Part shown: positions 9,200 through 18,283 of the stretch, piece by piece
How the letters are laid out: each line of letters begins with the position of its first letter
Position numbering within the stretch: the first letter of the stretch is position 1
DNA from: Thalassolituus maritimus
GTDB lineage: Bacteria; Pseudomonadota; Gammaproteobacteria; Pseudomonadales; Oceanobacteraceae
Reading direction: 5' to 3'
DNA length: 64,000 bases
NCBI RefSeq assembly: GCF_900156675.1
Contig: NZ_FTOH01000004.1
Coordinates: 191,820-255,819 of the forward strand
Position numbers and translations under genes: made by a program
The notes under the pieces: model-generated
The model's input: the letters and a program-made list of their open reading frames with translations, nothing else
Databases searched by the model: none
Told to the model about the DNA's origin: nothing

Positions 9200-10294
9200 A
9201 TGAGCACTTCAGCCTCAACAACGAACACCCTTTTCAAGCCTCTGAATCTTGGTTCGCTTGAAATCCCCAATCGCATCATCATGGCACCGTTAACGCGCTG
9301 CCGTGCCATCAACCATCTGCCCAATGAGCTGATGCGTGAGTATTACACCCAGCGTGCCAGCGCAGGCCTGATCATCACTGAATGCACTATGGTCACACCA
9401 CAGACATCGGCCTTTGCCAGTGAGCCTGGTATCTACTCTGACGAACAGGTTGCCGAGTGGAAAAAAATCACGGATTCAGTTCATGCCGCTGGCGGGCGGA
9501 TATTCATGCAGATCTGGCACGCAGGTCGTGCAGTGCACCCTGAGCTTAATGATGGAAAACCCGCCGTCTCAGCCAGCCCGATTGCTATCGAAGGTGGGTC
9601 AACCACACCTGAAGGTCAGTTCGAATATCAGAAACCAGAAGCACTCACTGAAGATCAGATTCAGGATCTGGTTAACGACTTCCGTAAAGGCGCTGAGAAT
9701 GCCAAAAAGGCAGGTTTCGACGGTGTTGAAGTTCACGGTGCAAACGGCTACTTGTTGGATCAGTTCCTACGTGACGGTGCGAACAACCGTGACGATAACT
9801 ACGGCGGCTCATGGCACAACCAGGTTCGCTTCCTGACGGAAGTGCTGGACGCAGTCTGTGAAGTATTTACTCCTCACAGGGTCGGCGTGCGTTTCTCGCC
9901 ATTGAATAGCTTCAACGACATGAAAGACAGTGACCCGGTGGCATTGGTTAAATACCTTGCGGCACACCTGAACCCGAAGGACCTCGCCTATGTCCATCTG
10001 ATGCGCGCTGATTTTCTGGGCGAACAGAAAGCGGACGTAGTGACACCGTTCCGCTCGCTCTATAACGGCCAGGTAATTCTTAATATGGGATATAGCCCCG
10101 AAGAAGCCGCTGATACCGTCGACTCTCACAATGCGGATGCAATCGCGTTCGGCACTGCGTTTCTTGCCAACCCTGACCTGCCAGAGCGCATTCGCCAGGG
10201 AGCAGAACTCAACGAACCCGACCCGAATACCTTCTACACGCAGGATGAAAAAGGGTACACCGATTATCCAGCGTTAGAAGCAGCTGAAGCTTAA
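9200..10294 (+). CDS. nemA: Alkene reductase, Old Yellow Enzyme family (NemA-like)
   Basis: FMN-dependent NAD(P)H ene-reductase acting on activated C=C bonds such as N-ethylmaleimide and enones, or on nitro compounds. The 364-residue protein has the family N-terminus LFKPLNLGSLEIPNRIIMAP, the FMN-barrel segment FMQIWHAGRAVHPE, and the substrate-binding His179/Asn182 pair in DGVEVHGANGYLLDQFLRDG. The C-terminal half has VGVRFSPLNSF and DAIAFGTAFLANPDLPERI. Start ATG follows GAGGAG at a good distance. It is a single-gene unit closed by a strong terminator; the natural substrate cannot be read from the sequence. Confidence 0.93.
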   Translation: MSTSASTTNTLFKPLNLGSLEIPNRIIMAPLTRCRAINHLPNELMREYYTQRASAGLIITECTMVTPQTSAFASEPGIYSDEQVAEWKKITDSVHAAGGRIFMQIWHAGRAVHPELNDGKPAVSASPIAIEGGSTTPEGQFEYQKPEALTEDQIQDLVNDFRKGAENAKKAGFDGVEVHGANGYLLDQFLRDGANNRDDNYGGSWHNQVRFLTEVLDAVCEVFTPHRVGVRFSPLNSFNDMKDSDPVALVKYLAAHLNPKDLAYVHLMRADFLGEQKADVVTPFRSLYNGQVILNMGYSPEEAADTVDSHNADAIAFGTAFLANPDLPERIRQGAELNEPDPNTFYTQDEKGYTDYPALEAAEA

Positions 10295-10317
10295 TCCAAA
10301 ATACATAGTATGAGAGC

Positions 10318-10342
10318 AACGCCGGGCATTTTGCCCGGCGTT
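10318..10342 (+). terminator. Strong intrinsic terminator after nemA
   Basis: Perfect 11-bp inverted repeat AACGCCGGGCA / TGCCCGGCGTT with a 3-nt loop, 23 nt after the nemA stop. It lies between convergent genes and could also serve the RND transcript from the other strand. Confidence 0.85.
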
Positions 10343-10406
10343 ATCTGTGCACGCTGATCGAAAGATCAACTTCCAGAACGTTAAATTGAAACGCGGCTTT
10401 CCATAG

Positions 10407-13400
10407 TTATACGGCGCGGGAATCGGGCGCGAGCCAGGCACGACAGAGCACCGGAACAACCATCAGCGTCAACAAGGTCGACATTAACAGCCCTGAAATG
10501 ATGGCCCATGCCATTGGCGGCCAAAGGGTCGAGTCTGAGAAAGCAAGCGTTAGCAAACCGAGCACAGTAGTCAGTGTTGTCAGTAATACCGGAGCGGTAC
10601 GATGACGAATTGCGGCATCAACAGCATCATGAATATTTCCACCGGCGCGCAGACGGCCATCGATCGCATCGATCAGAACAATAGCGTTGTTTACAACAAT
10701 TCCCACCAATGCGATAACCCCCAGTAAAGACTGAAAGCCAAATGGAGAATCGCTGATCACCAGACCCGGTATGATACCTACTGCGGCGAGAGGTATAGTC
10801 ACCAGAATAATCCCCAACCGGCGGAAACTATTAAACTCCAACAACATAAATACCAGCAGTAACATGGCCCCCAGAGGCGCTGTTTTCAGAATTGCGCTAT
10901 TCGCGTCACCCGAGCCCTCGGCATCGCCACCAAACTGAAGTAGTACACCATCCGGCAACGGGTCAGCTTCAAGCGCATCCTTAACTGCCTTAAGTATCTT
11001 GTTATAAGCTGCCCCGGGTGCGAGCTCGCTCAGTACCGTAACCGTTCGGATTCCCTGATAGTGCCGGATTACCGCTGGACTCCACTCAAGCGTAACCGTC
11101 GAAATAGCGCCCAGAGGAACAGGCTCCCTACTCCCGCCGTGCAAATGCATACCCATCAGCGTTGCCGTATCGGTCAGTTCACCCTCGTCAGAGCGTACCC
11201 GGATATCGATCGGATCATCTGCGTACCGATACTCCCCGGCAGCCGCTCCGCGGGATTGGGAAAAAAGAGCATTAGCAACGTCGAGAGTGGAATACGCCAA
11301 AGAGTCCGCGACTACTTTATCAACATCAATTTTAAGTTCAGCCATTCCCGTATCGACGTCCGAGCGGATCATCTCCGTTCCCGGCGTCTCATGCAGTATT
11401 CTCAATACTTTATCAGTTGCCATCGACAAGGCCGTTGCATCATCACTCTGTAACCGGATCTCAACCGGTGCGGGAGTGGGCGGCCCCTGTCCAAGACGTT
11501 TCGCCACCAGCATTGCATCTGGAAACTCCGGCTGCACAACATTCTCTACCCATTGGATAACAGATTCATTCGTTTCACTGCTGTCTGTATTAATCACCAG
11601 GCGAGCCGTATTCGGTGCTTCTGTCTGTGCCTGAACATTGTAGTAAACGCGAAAACCAGAAGCGCCAACCGTTCGATAGACTGACATAACATCCGATCGC
11701 TCAAGTAAGCGGCTTTCGATCTCTGCACTGATCTCCCGAGCTTCCTCCGCTCGGGAACTGGACGGCAAAGTCACATCAACGATGAGCTGAGCGCGATCAG
11801 CCAATGGAAAAAACTGGAGTTTTAAACCAGGCGCCAGAGCGGCAGCCCCCATAATAAGTAACCCGACAAGCAACAATGTTCGTCGACCATAATCCTTAGA
11901 GCACTTTATGATGAAGTGGGTTAAACCCGAAATAAACCGGCCGCGCTCTCTTCTTTTTTCTTTGACGATATACTTAGCTGCCAAGGGCAACACAATCACG
12001 GATACAAAATAACTGACAATGAGAGCCAGAATAATCATCACCGGAATGCCACGCGTAAAATCTCCGGTTCCGCCCTTACTGAGTAATAGAGGAATAAATG
12101 CTGCTACAGTCGTCCCTGTCGAGCTGAATAGCGGCATCGCCATCTGAGAAAATGTTTCTCTTACGGCATCTGAGCGCGTCATACCTTTTGCAAGGTTCTG
12201 CTCAATTGCCTCTACCACGACAATGGCGTTATCGATGAGAATACCCAGAGAAATAACCATTCCGATGACAGCTATCTGATGAAGAATACCCCCGCCCAGG
12301 TTGTACAGGGCCAGCGAAATAATCGCGACGACAGGCAGCACCGCTGCAACAACCAATCCATTTCTCAGGCCCAGCGCCAGCACAACAATAAATGCAATGA
12401 TGGCGACACTGCCCGCGAGGTTCCACTGCAGACCATTCAGCCGTGAAGCAACATAGTCCGGCTGAAAGAAAACCTCTTCGATCAACAAGGGGGCGAAGTC
12501 GTCGTGGAAAGAGGATAACTCTGCCCGTATCGCTTCTCCGAAGCTCAACGCATCAACCTGCCCACGGCGAGTCATAATGCCAAGCATGACGGCTCGTTCA
12601 CCATTTATGTAACTCTGAGCACTGAGAGGCTCACGGGCTGAAATGGCAATATCAGCTACACTCCCGAGAGGCACCGACTGACCATTTGCGAGTGTTAGGG
12701 GAATATTTTTCAGCGTATCGAGCGACTGAATATCCGAGAGACTTGCCATACGAAGTGCACGACCATCCAGCTGCGCCTGACCGCCTGGAACCAGATAGTT
12801 GCTCCGCTGAATTATCTGAACGATCTGATCCCGGTTAATACCCAAGCGATTCAGTTCTGCTGTCTTTAACGTGACAATCAATTCTTCCTGAGGATCGCCG
12901 CTCAATTCTATTCGAGAAATCTGAGGTATCCGCAACAAGCGTCGCTTTAACACTTCTGCCTGCTGGGCCAGCAGGATGACGTCACTGCTTCCCTTAACGG
13001 CCAGAATGACAGCCGGAATATCCATCTTTTTATCTTCGAGATAGAACTCAGTGACTCCGTTAGGGAAATCTTCTTCTGCCCTCGACATAGCAATACGAAC
13101 TCTTTCCCAAGCCGTATCCGTGTCGTAAATGTGATCATGCATTTCAATAATCACAACAGATACACTGTCACGTGATACCGAACGAACCCGGTCCACCTCA
13201 TCCACCTCAAGTAAACGCTCTTCGAGAGGCTGAGTGATTAATTGCTCGGTCTGTTCTGCCGTAGCACCAGGGAATACAGTGGTAATCACACCATTGCGGT
13301 AGGGAAAACTCGGGTCCTCCTGACGAGCCATGGTAAACCATGAAGCTAAACCGACGACCAGAAGCATTACGGTTAATGAAAAAACCAGTCGGCGATAATG

Positions 13401-13424
13401 TTCAAGAACAATAAATAGTTTCAT
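10407..13424 (-). CDS. RND efflux pump inner-membrane transporter
   Basis: Proton-driven RND exporter of the AcrB/MexB superfamily, 1005 residues. It has an N-terminal helix (YRRLVFSLTVMLLVVGLASW), a large periplasmic loop starting at GVITTVFPGATAEQTEQLIT, helices with the family signature GILIDNAIVVVEAIEQ, and the matching second-half signature GIVVNNAIVLIDAID, reflecting the internal duplication. The acidic residue in GILIDNAIV matches the proton-relay aspartate. Its start overlaps the adaptor stop by four bases (ATGA). The short loops resemble the HAE1-like efflux branch rather than metal RNDs. No outer-membrane channel is encoded here, so TolC or a distant gene would be needed. Confidence 0.92.
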   Translation of the reverse strand: MKLFIVLEHYRRLVFSLTVMLLVVGLASWFTMARQEDPSFPYRNGVITTVFPGATAEQTEQLITQPLEERLLEVDEVDRVRSVSRDSVSVVIIEMHDHIYDTDTAWERVRIAMSRAEEDFPNGVTEFYLEDKKMDIPAVILAVKGSSDVILLAQQAEVLKRRLLRIPQISRIELSGDPQEELIVTLKTAELNRLGINRDQIVQIIQRSNYLVPGGQAQLDGRALRMASLSDIQSLDTLKNIPLTLANGQSVPLGSVADIAISAREPLSAQSYINGERAVMLGIMTRRGQVDALSFGEAIRAELSSFHDDFAPLLIEEVFFQPDYVASRLNGLQWNLAGSVAIIAFIVVLALGLRNGLVVAAVLPVVAIISLALYNLGGGILHQIAVIGMVISLGILIDNAIVVVEAIEQNLAKGMTRSDAVRETFSQMAMPLFSSTGTTVAAFIPLLLSKGGTGDFTRGIPVMIILALIVSYFVSVIVLPLAAKYIVKEKRRERGRFISGLTHFIIKCSKDYGRRTLLLVGLLIMGAAALAPGLKLQFFPLADRAQLIVDVTLPSSSRAEEAREISAEIESRLLERSDVMSVYRTVGASGFRVYYNVQAQTEAPNTARLVINTDSSETNESVIQWVENVVQPEFPDAMLVAKRLGQGPPTPAPVEIRLQSDDATALSMATDKVLRILHETPGTEMIRSDVDTGMAELKIDVDKVVADSLAYSTLDVANALFSQSRGAAAGEYRYADDPIDIRVRSDEGELTDTATLMGMHLHGGSREPVPLGAISTVTLEWSPAVIRHYQGIRTVTVLSELAPGAAYNKILKAVKDALEADPLPDGVLLQFGGDAEGSGDANSAILKTAPLGAMLLLVFMLLEFNSFRRLGIILVTIPLAAVGIIPGLVISDSPFGFQSLLGVIALVGIVVNNAIVLIDAIDGRLRAGGNIHDAVDAAIRHRTAPVLLTTLTTVLGLLTLAFSDSTLWPPMAWAIISGLLMSTLLTLMVVPVLCRAWLAPDSRAV

Positions 13425-14491
13425 TGACTGACCGCCACCTGTGCCTGATCAAAAAGACGTTGCACACCTGAGATGACGATACTGTCACCGGACTCAAGTG
13501 CCCCCTGAACTTCCACACCATTTAACTGTGAACTTCCCAGTACAACGTCAACGGCCTCGACACGTCCGCCATTATGGAGGCGATAAATAACCGCCCCTTT
13601 TCCTTTTCGCGACACAGCTGTTACAGGAACAACCCAACCGTCGCTTTTCGGCACAGAAATTTGAGCAACGATGGTTTCGCCAGCAATTACATCCGGTACT
13701 GTCATAACAACAGAAGGTAGCGAACCTCGATCCCGGAATGGGCTAATTTCTTTGACAGTAGCGTAACTATTGAATTCGCTTCCTCCTTCAGATGTTCTCA
13801 CAGGAATTTCAACGCCTGCCTCAATGATCTGTGCGACTGCAAAGGGTAAAGTGATTTCGACTTCGTACTCCTCATCTGAAGCCAGCTGAATAACAGACTG
13901 CCCTGGATTCACTACCTCACCAACGTCTGTGATGATTGCCGTAACGACTCCAGAAAAAGGTGCGCGGATCAAGCGCTCACTATTTACCCCGGACGCTTTC
14001 AGGTAATCATTTTCAGCCGCAAGTGCTGCCTCTTTCGCAGAGTTCAATGCGGTGCGCGCTTGTTCAAATTCCTGACGACTTGCCTGCCCGCTCTGATACA
14101 GGGCGTTCATTCTGTCGAAGTCACGCTGTTGCTGCTCCAACTGAACATTAAGCTGTTGCCACCGCACTCTCGCAGACCGGGCTGCGGGTGCTGCTTCGGG
14201 GTTATGGAGTTCAGCAATTAAATCTCCAGAAGCAATTTTTTGCCCCAACCGGACTGGCAGCTCTTCCACGCGTCCACTGATCTGAGTTCGGATCACGGCT
14301 CTCTGAGCGGAACGCACAATGCCGGTGAATTCGTAGTGATCGAAAACGGGTTGAGGCGAAACAGAACGAACATTCACCGGGATTTCAATCGCTGAGTGAC
14401 GCCCCTCAGAGACCGGATCAGCGTCGTCAGATCCGCTGCAAGCGATCAGACCACTAAGTAAAAATATCCCCGGTACGTATCTGAAGTTCAT
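13421..14491 (-). CDS. RND efflux periplasmic adaptor lipoprotein
   Basis: Membrane-fusion protein bridging the RND pump to an outer-membrane channel. I choose the ATG at 14491 because GAGGA sits just upstream at proper spacing and the protein then starts with a clean lipoprotein signal (MNFRYVPGIFLLSGLIACSG); an in-frame ATG 51 nt further upstream would hide it. The order is signal, first barrel strand FDHYEFTGIVRSAQRAVIRT, lipoyl half IASGDLIAELHNPE, a helical hairpin with QLEQQQRDFDRMNALYQSGQ, the second lipoyl half RAPFSGVVTAIITDVGE, then barrel and membrane-proximal domains. At 356 residues it is typical. Expression is probably set by the divergent TetR gene. Confidence 0.9.
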   Translation of the reverse strand: MNFRYVPGIFLLSGLIACSGSDDADPVSEGRHSAIEIPVNVRSVSPQPVFDHYEFTGIVRSAQRAVIRTQISGRVEELPVRLGQKIASGDLIAELHNPEAAPAARSARVRWQQLNVQLEQQQRDFDRMNALYQSGQASRQEFEQARTALNSAKEAALAAENDYLKASGVNSERLIRAPFSGVVTAIITDVGEVVNPGQSVIQLASDEEYEVEITLPFAVAQIIEAGVEIPVRTSEGGSEFNSYATVKEISPFRDRGSLPSVVMTVPDVIAGETIVAQISVPKSDGWVVPVTAVSRKGKGAVIYRLHNGGRVEAVDVVLGSSQLNGVEVQGALESGDSIVISGVQRLFDQAQVAVSQ

Positions 14492-14516
14492 ATCAATTTC
14501 CTCATCAGAATCACTT

Positions 14517-14549
14517 ATTGACATAATGTCAATTATTGACAATATGTCA
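14517..14549. promoter_or_regulatory. Double palindromic operator between RND operon and tetR
   Basis: Two copies of TGACA-N3-TGTCA: 14519-14531, extended to 17 bp as ATTGACAT-A-ATGTCAAT, and 14537-14549. Their centres are 18 bp apart, about 1.7 helical turns. They fill the 105-bp gap between the divergent adaptor and TetR genes. This is a natural binding site for the TetR product, probably two dimers, controlling both directions. The half-sites also resemble -35 elements (TTGACA), so binding would block promoters. Confidence 0.7.
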
Positions 14550-14596
14550 GCATATCGGTACTGTCAATGCTCAAATGCAAATAACAGGAAGTAGCT

Positions 14597-15250
14597 TTGG
14601 CAACACGTTCGCGCAATACAGAAGAGAAGCTAAGCCGACGGGAGTCGATTCTTGATGCGGCTGAGAAAGCATTTATAGAACGTCGGTTCGACAAGGCATC
14701 CATGGGCTCGATAGCCAGCAGTGCTGGACTTAGCCGCGCGCTGTTGTACGTATACTTTCGCGATAAAGAAGATATTCATCTGGGGTTGAGTGTCAGGGCA
14801 GCCCGTTCACTCCATCAGCTCATGGCCGATTTCGCTGCGCCGTGTGATACCGGCGTGGGAGCCATGTACGCAATCGGCAAAGCCTACCTGCACTTTTACC
14901 ACCACAAAAAAGATTACTTTCGTATTCTGACTCTTTCGGCGGGTATGCGACCTTCAGGGCCACCGGTAGGCGAAGACTGTACAGACTCAGAGGTTGATTA
15001 CGCCGCTGTCGACGAAGCCATTTTAAGGCTCATGATTGATGCTGTTCAGCGGGCCTATGATGACGGCTCTCTGATACTGCCCGGAAGCCCGAAGCCGGTT
15101 GAAATTGCTCTGTATATGCGTGGATCTTTGCACGGCCTTATCATGCTGCAGGACGGCAATGGGGACTTGTTCGACCGCCATAATGTTATTCCCGAAACCT
15201 GGCTGGAAAACAGCCTCAATCTTATAGCACGCAGCCTGACACCAACTTGA
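14597..15250 (+). CDS. TetR/AcrR-family repressor of the RND operon
   Basis: Ligand-responsive repressor, 217 residues. The N-terminal TetR helix-turn-helix is clear: SRRESILDAAEKAFIERRFD, then MGSIASSAGLSRALLYVYFRDKEDI in pieces (MGSIASSAGLSR, ALLYVYFRDKEDI). The ligand domain after residue 60 is helical and not diagnostic. The start codon is TTG at 14597, preceded by AGGAAG at proper distance; there is no nearby ATG. It diverges from the efflux operon across the double operator, so it most likely represses both itself and the pump. Confidence 0.9.
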   Translation: MATRSRNTEEKLSRRESILDAAEKAFIERRFDKASMGSIASSAGLSRALLYVYFRDKEDIHLGLSVRAARSLHQLMADFAAPCDTGVGAMYAIGKAYLHFYHHKKDYFRILTLSAGMRPSGPPVGEDCTDSEVDYAAVDEAILRLMIDAVQRAYDDGSLILPGSPKPVEIALYMRGSLHGLIMLQDGNGDLFDRHNVIPETWLENSLNLIARSLTPT

Positions 15251-15341
15251 GACAACACATCAAGAAACTGCCGGGTAGCACTACGAACTTTAAAACATAA
15301 AAAGAACAATTCTCAGTCGTTCGGATCATTACAAAATTCCA

Positions 15342-15371
15342 CCGAAAACCCAGTATTTACAGGGTTTTCGG
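15342..15371. terminator. Hairpin between tetR and ferritin gene
   Basis: CCGAAAACCC (15342-15351) and GGGTTTTCGG (15362-15371) pair perfectly around a 10-nt loop. It is 91 nt after tetR and 63 nt before the ferritin start. It may terminate tetR or form a leader structure for the ferritin mRNA; the missing T-run leaves this open. Confidence 0.45.
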
Positions 15372-15434
15372 GTTGTCCATCGTGCTTCGCCGCGCTATCT
15401 TAATCACAGTTAATTATTCAACCCGGAGCCCCCC

Positions 15435-15902
15435 ATGAAAGGCAGCCAACGCGTCATTGATCAGCTACAAAAACTTCTAAATTGTGAATTGGCCGCCCGA
15501 GATCAGTATTTCGCTCACTCGCGCATCTACGAAGATATGGGTCTGAACAAACTCTACGAGCGTCTTAGCCATGAAATGGAAGAAGAAACCCAGCACGCAG
15601 ATGTGTTGGTGCGACGTATTCTTTTCCTGGAAGGCACTCCCGATCTTTCTAATGCAGACGATCTTAATGTCTGTGAAACGGTTCCTGAAATGCTACAGGC
15701 CGATCTGGATGTCGAGTACTACGTAGCTGACCTGCTGAAGGAAACGATGGAAATCTGTGAAGAAGAGAAAGACTATCAGACTCGTGAATTGCTTCAGCCT
15801 CTACTTTACGATACGGAAGAAGATCACGCTCGCTGGCTTGAACGTCAGCTACGACTGATCAAAATGATTGGTATTGAGAACTACCTGCAATCACAAATGT
15901 GA
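15435..15902 (+). CDS. ftnA: Ferritin of bacterioferritin family lacking the heme ligand (FtnA type)
   Basis: Iron-storage subunit that should assemble into a 24-mer shell and oxidise Fe(II). All di-iron ligands expected for the family are visible: Glu18, Tyr25, Glu51, His54, Glu94, Glu128 and His131. The position of the axial heme ligand Met52 of classic bacterioferritin is Thr52 (in EEETQHAD), so this subunit should not bind heme. The text [11 protein letters not shown] and LENYLQSQ-type ending are, as I recall them, those of Pseudomonas FtnA, formerly misnamed BfrA. It is a single gene with its own terminator. Automatic annotation will probably call it bacterioferritin. Confidence 0.88.
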   Translation: MKGSQRVIDQLQKLLNCELAARDQYFAHSRIYEDMGLNKLYERLSHEMEEETQHADVLVRRILFLEGTPDLSNADDLNVCETVPEMLQADLDVEYYVADLLKETMEICEEEKDYQTRELLQPLLYDTEEDHARWLERQLRLIKMIGIENYLQSQM

Positions 15903-15926
15903 AGCTCTCTTTTTTATCAAAATAAG

Positions 15927-15949
15927 AAGCGCCTTTATGGCGCTTTTTT
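15927..15949 (+). terminator. Intrinsic terminator after ftnA
   Basis: AAGCGCC (15927-15933), loop TTTAT, GGCGCTT (15939-15945), then further T residues. A compact rho-independent terminator 25 nt after the ferritin stop. Confidence 0.85.
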
Positions 15950-15964
15950 ATGTCTGCTATTAAC

Positions 15965-16504
15965 TTACATCAACTTTCCCAACGCGTGCTCTACAACCTG
16001 AACCCGCTCTTCCAGCGTATGAGGGTGCGCAAGCAGGCCTTCGATAACATAAACCATCAAGCGGGCGTCCAGAACTGCCACCGCTGGCTCAAGACCTGCC
16101 TTAATGAGTTCTGATACTGACAACTGCTCCACCATCTGATGAAAGCGATCATGCCAGTCACGCACAACCTCTGAATGCGATACCCGGGCATGAACATCCG
16201 TCATCAAAGAGCCCGAACTTTCAAAGTGCTCAATCAGCTTCAGCACCCGCTCAGTCAGGGGGGCGTTCTGCATTGCGATGACCTCAGGCATCATCTGCAT
16301 TACCTCCCGGTTCAACACAGCAATCAAGAGATCATCTTTATTCTCGTAGTACCAGTAAATGGTATTCGCAGCGACGCCCGCAGCCTTCGCGACACTGGCC
16401 ATAGACGTCTTCTCATAGCCCTGTTCTTTAAACAAGGCCATTGCCACCGCTTCTATTTCTTCTCTTTTTATCTTCTGCTCTACATGACGCTTGTTACGTG
16501 CCAT
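15965..16504 (-). CDS. TetR/AcrR-family regulator
   Basis: Transcriptional repressor, 179 residues. The HTH is plain: KREEIEAVAMALFKEQGYEK then TSMASVAKAAGVAANTIYWY and YENKDDLL. The ligand-binding part (Glu/Val-rich helices after residue 70) gives no hint of the inducer. It diverges from the alpha/beta hydrolase gene with 100 bp between starts, and a good palindrome lies in that gap, so local control of the hydrolase and of itself is likely. It reads toward the ftnA terminator. Confidence 0.88.
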   Translation of the reverse strand: MARNKRHVEQKIKREEIEAVAMALFKEQGYEKTSMASVAKAAGVAANTIYWYYENKDDLLIAVLNREVMQMMPEVIAMQNAPLTERVLKLIEHFESSGSLMTDVHARVSHSEVVRDWHDRFHQMVEQLSVSELIKAGLEPAVAVLDARLMVYVIEGLLAHPHTLEERVQVVEHALGKLM

Positions 16505-16522
16505 CGCTTACCCAGCCGCTTT

Positions 16523-16571
16523 CTTGATTGACGTTTAAGATACAGATGCGTTATCTTGAATACCATTCAAG
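16523..16571. promoter_or_regulatory. Operator-like palindromes between tetR and hydrolase genes
   Basis: CTTGAAT-ACC-ATTCAAG (16555-16571) is a perfect 7-bp inverted repeat. A degenerate relative, CTTGATT-GAC-GTTTAAG, lies at 16523-16539. Both are in the divergent promoter gap and are the best candidates for binding by the TetR product at 15965-16504. The second site is weak. Confidence 0.55.
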
Positions 16572-16604
16572 AAAGCAAGTTGGAACATCAAAAGGCAAAT
16601 GACC

Positions 16605-17507
16605 ATGAACGTACTGTCCGATAACCGCTTAAAAGGATCATTCGTAAACCAGGGGGTGCGCTGTGCTTCGACACTTCACAGACCTGAATCAAGCAAAGGA
16701 CCATACCCGACGATTCTGATGGTGCATGGTTGGGGTGGAACCCAGCTCACGCTCGTCACAGAATTCATCAAAGCGTTTAATGATGCAGGGTTTGCTGTAC
16801 TCACATTCGACTATCCTGGCTGGGGCGACAGCGAGGGGTTACCGAGGAACGTCATCAGCCCGTGGAAGCGGGAAAAAACCGTCGAAGCGGCACTTGCCTA
16901 TACCAAGTCTCTGCGAGACGTTGATCAGACCAACATCATCCTTTGGGGCAGCTCATTTGGGGGAGGTCATGTCGTCAAGATGGCAGCCGAGCATCCCGAG
17001 CTGCGTGGTGCCATTGCTCAGGTCCCGATGCTCGACGGAATACTTGCGGTGAAAGCGGTTCCGCCTGCGCGGATGATACGCTTTGGTATCGATATGATGC
17101 GCGATATGCTCAATCCATTCTGTGCACACTACCTGCCGATCGTATCACCTGAAGGTGAATACTCGTCGATGGATCGTGATGGCGCATGGCGAGTGGAAGG
17201 CTGGATTGAAGATACACTGAACCGTCAGCACGATAATCGTGTGGCCGCCCGCTCACTGGCGACTATGGGTTTCTATCGCCCACAGAAACACCTGAAAAAA
17301 ATTAAAATACCAACTCTGGTCATTGGCGCTACCCGCGACACAGTTGCGCCCTTTGACGAACATAAGGTACGTAGACTGTCCTCAGACAGTGTCGAAATTC
17401 AGACCATCGACGCCAACCACTTTGACCCATACCTGGATCACTGGTTTGAAGATAACATCGAAAGGCAGGTTAGCTTCATAAAAAGGCTCGTACCCGCAAC
17501 CTACTGA
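16605..17507 (+). CDS. Alpha/beta hydrolase (DUF-type serine hydrolase)
   Basis: Cytoplasmic serine hydrolase, substrate unknown. The start chosen is ATG at 16605, 9 nt after AAAGG; an ATG at 16599 is possible but too close. Using the longer numbering, the oxyanion region is MVHGWGG (41-47), the nucleophile is Ser119 in LWGSSFGGGHV, a late aspartate lies in GATRDTVAPF and the histidine in DANHFDPY. The lid region after residue 145 (LDGILAVKAVPPARMIRFG) matches bacterial acetyl-xylan-esterase-like or dienelactone-like hydrolases. The 3' end overlaps the convergent binding-protein gene by 7 bp. Control by the divergent TetR is likely. Confidence 0.85.
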   Translation: MNVLSDNRLKGSFVNQGVRCASTLHRPESSKGPYPTILMVHGWGGTQLTLVTEFIKAFNDAGFAVLTFDYPGWGDSEGLPRNVISPWKREKTVEAALAYTKSLRDVDQTNIILWGSSFGGGHVVKMAAEHPELRGAIAQVPMLDGILAVKAVPPARMIRFGIDMMRDMLNPFCAHYLPIVSPEGEYSSMDRDGAWRVEGWIEDTLNRQHDNRVAARSLATMGFYRPQKHLKKIKIPTLVIGATRDTVAPFDEHKVRRLSSDSVEIQTIDANHFDPYLDHWFEDNIERQVSFIKRLVPATY

Positions 17508-18283
17508 TCATGGGGTAAAAGAAACACTTTCCGTGTTTCTTCCATATACTGCTCAAATAAGCCCTGAGCTTTCATCTCGCTCAACACCTGCTGCAGAGGT
17601 TGAGCGAGATTGGCGTGCCTCCGGTGAAGTACCGGGTATACGACGATATCATCTTCGAATTCATCAACCTGAATACCAGCCAGACTCAGGTCCAGAGATT
17701 CGATCAGGGCAGATAGCCGCCCCGGAAAATCGACAAAAACATCCGAGCGTCCTACCAGCAATTTCTGAAGCCCCTGCTCCGGGCTGGAAATTGCAGACAA
17801 ATAGCCCTCTGTGACCGTATCTTCGAGCATGTCCCCCAGAGGCTCGACCCCTCGAAGGTATTCCACTCTGTAAGTCTGATTCTTGAGGTCAGACAACCGC
17901 GCAAGCTGTATTTCCGGATTGACCGTCGCCATTCCGTATTTAGTCGTGAGGATTGATTCCCGGACAATCACCGCGTCCGGGTTGTCATCTTCATAGCCTG
18001 CAGCGCGTAAACCTTCCACGTCGATCTTGCCTGTCGCTAACATGGTGCTCGCCCGCAAGGGAGGATAAACGGCGTATTCCAGCGTGATGCCCAAACGGTC
18101 AAAAGCCTCCGAAATCAGTTTGTGATACCAGGCCATGGTCAGGCTCTGCGCTGGATCAGCCGTATAGGCCATAATGAACCTGGTTCGTTCGGAAGTGCTG
18201 TCGGCATGAGAGAAGAGCGATAGGAGAAGAAGAGACCAAAGAAAAACGCGGCTAACGTACCGAAGCCAGCTGAAAACTGTCAT
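17501..18283 (-). CDS. Periplasmic solute-binding-like protein (SBP_bac_3 type)
   Basis: Secreted 260-residue protein with a signal peptide (VFLWSLLLLSLFSHADS) and the layout of family 3 amino-acid-binding proteins: start of lobe 1 MAYTADPAQSLTMAWYHKL, a conserved LGITLEYAVYPPLRASTML segment, the LADLKN-like LARLSDLKNQTYRVEY crossing, and the end MKAQGLFEQYMEE. No ABC permease or ATPase is adjacent, so it may be an orphan sensor-like or solute-capture protein, as is common for such single genes in marine gammaproteobacteria. It is convergent with the hydrolase gene and overlaps it by 7 bp. Confidence 0.78.
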   Translation of the reverse strand: MTVFSWLRYVSRVFLWSLLLLSLFSHADSTSERTRFIMAYTADPAQSLTMAWYHKLISEAFDRLGITLEYAVYPPLRASTMLATGKIDVEGLRAAGYEDDNPDAVIVRESILTTKYGMATVNPEIQLARLSDLKNQTYRVEYLRGVEPLGDMLEDTVTEGYLSAISSPEQGLQKLLVGRSDVFVDFPGRLSALIESLDLSLAGIQVDEFEDDIVVYPVLHRRHANLAQPLQQVLSEMKAQGLFEQYMEETRKVFLLPHDQ

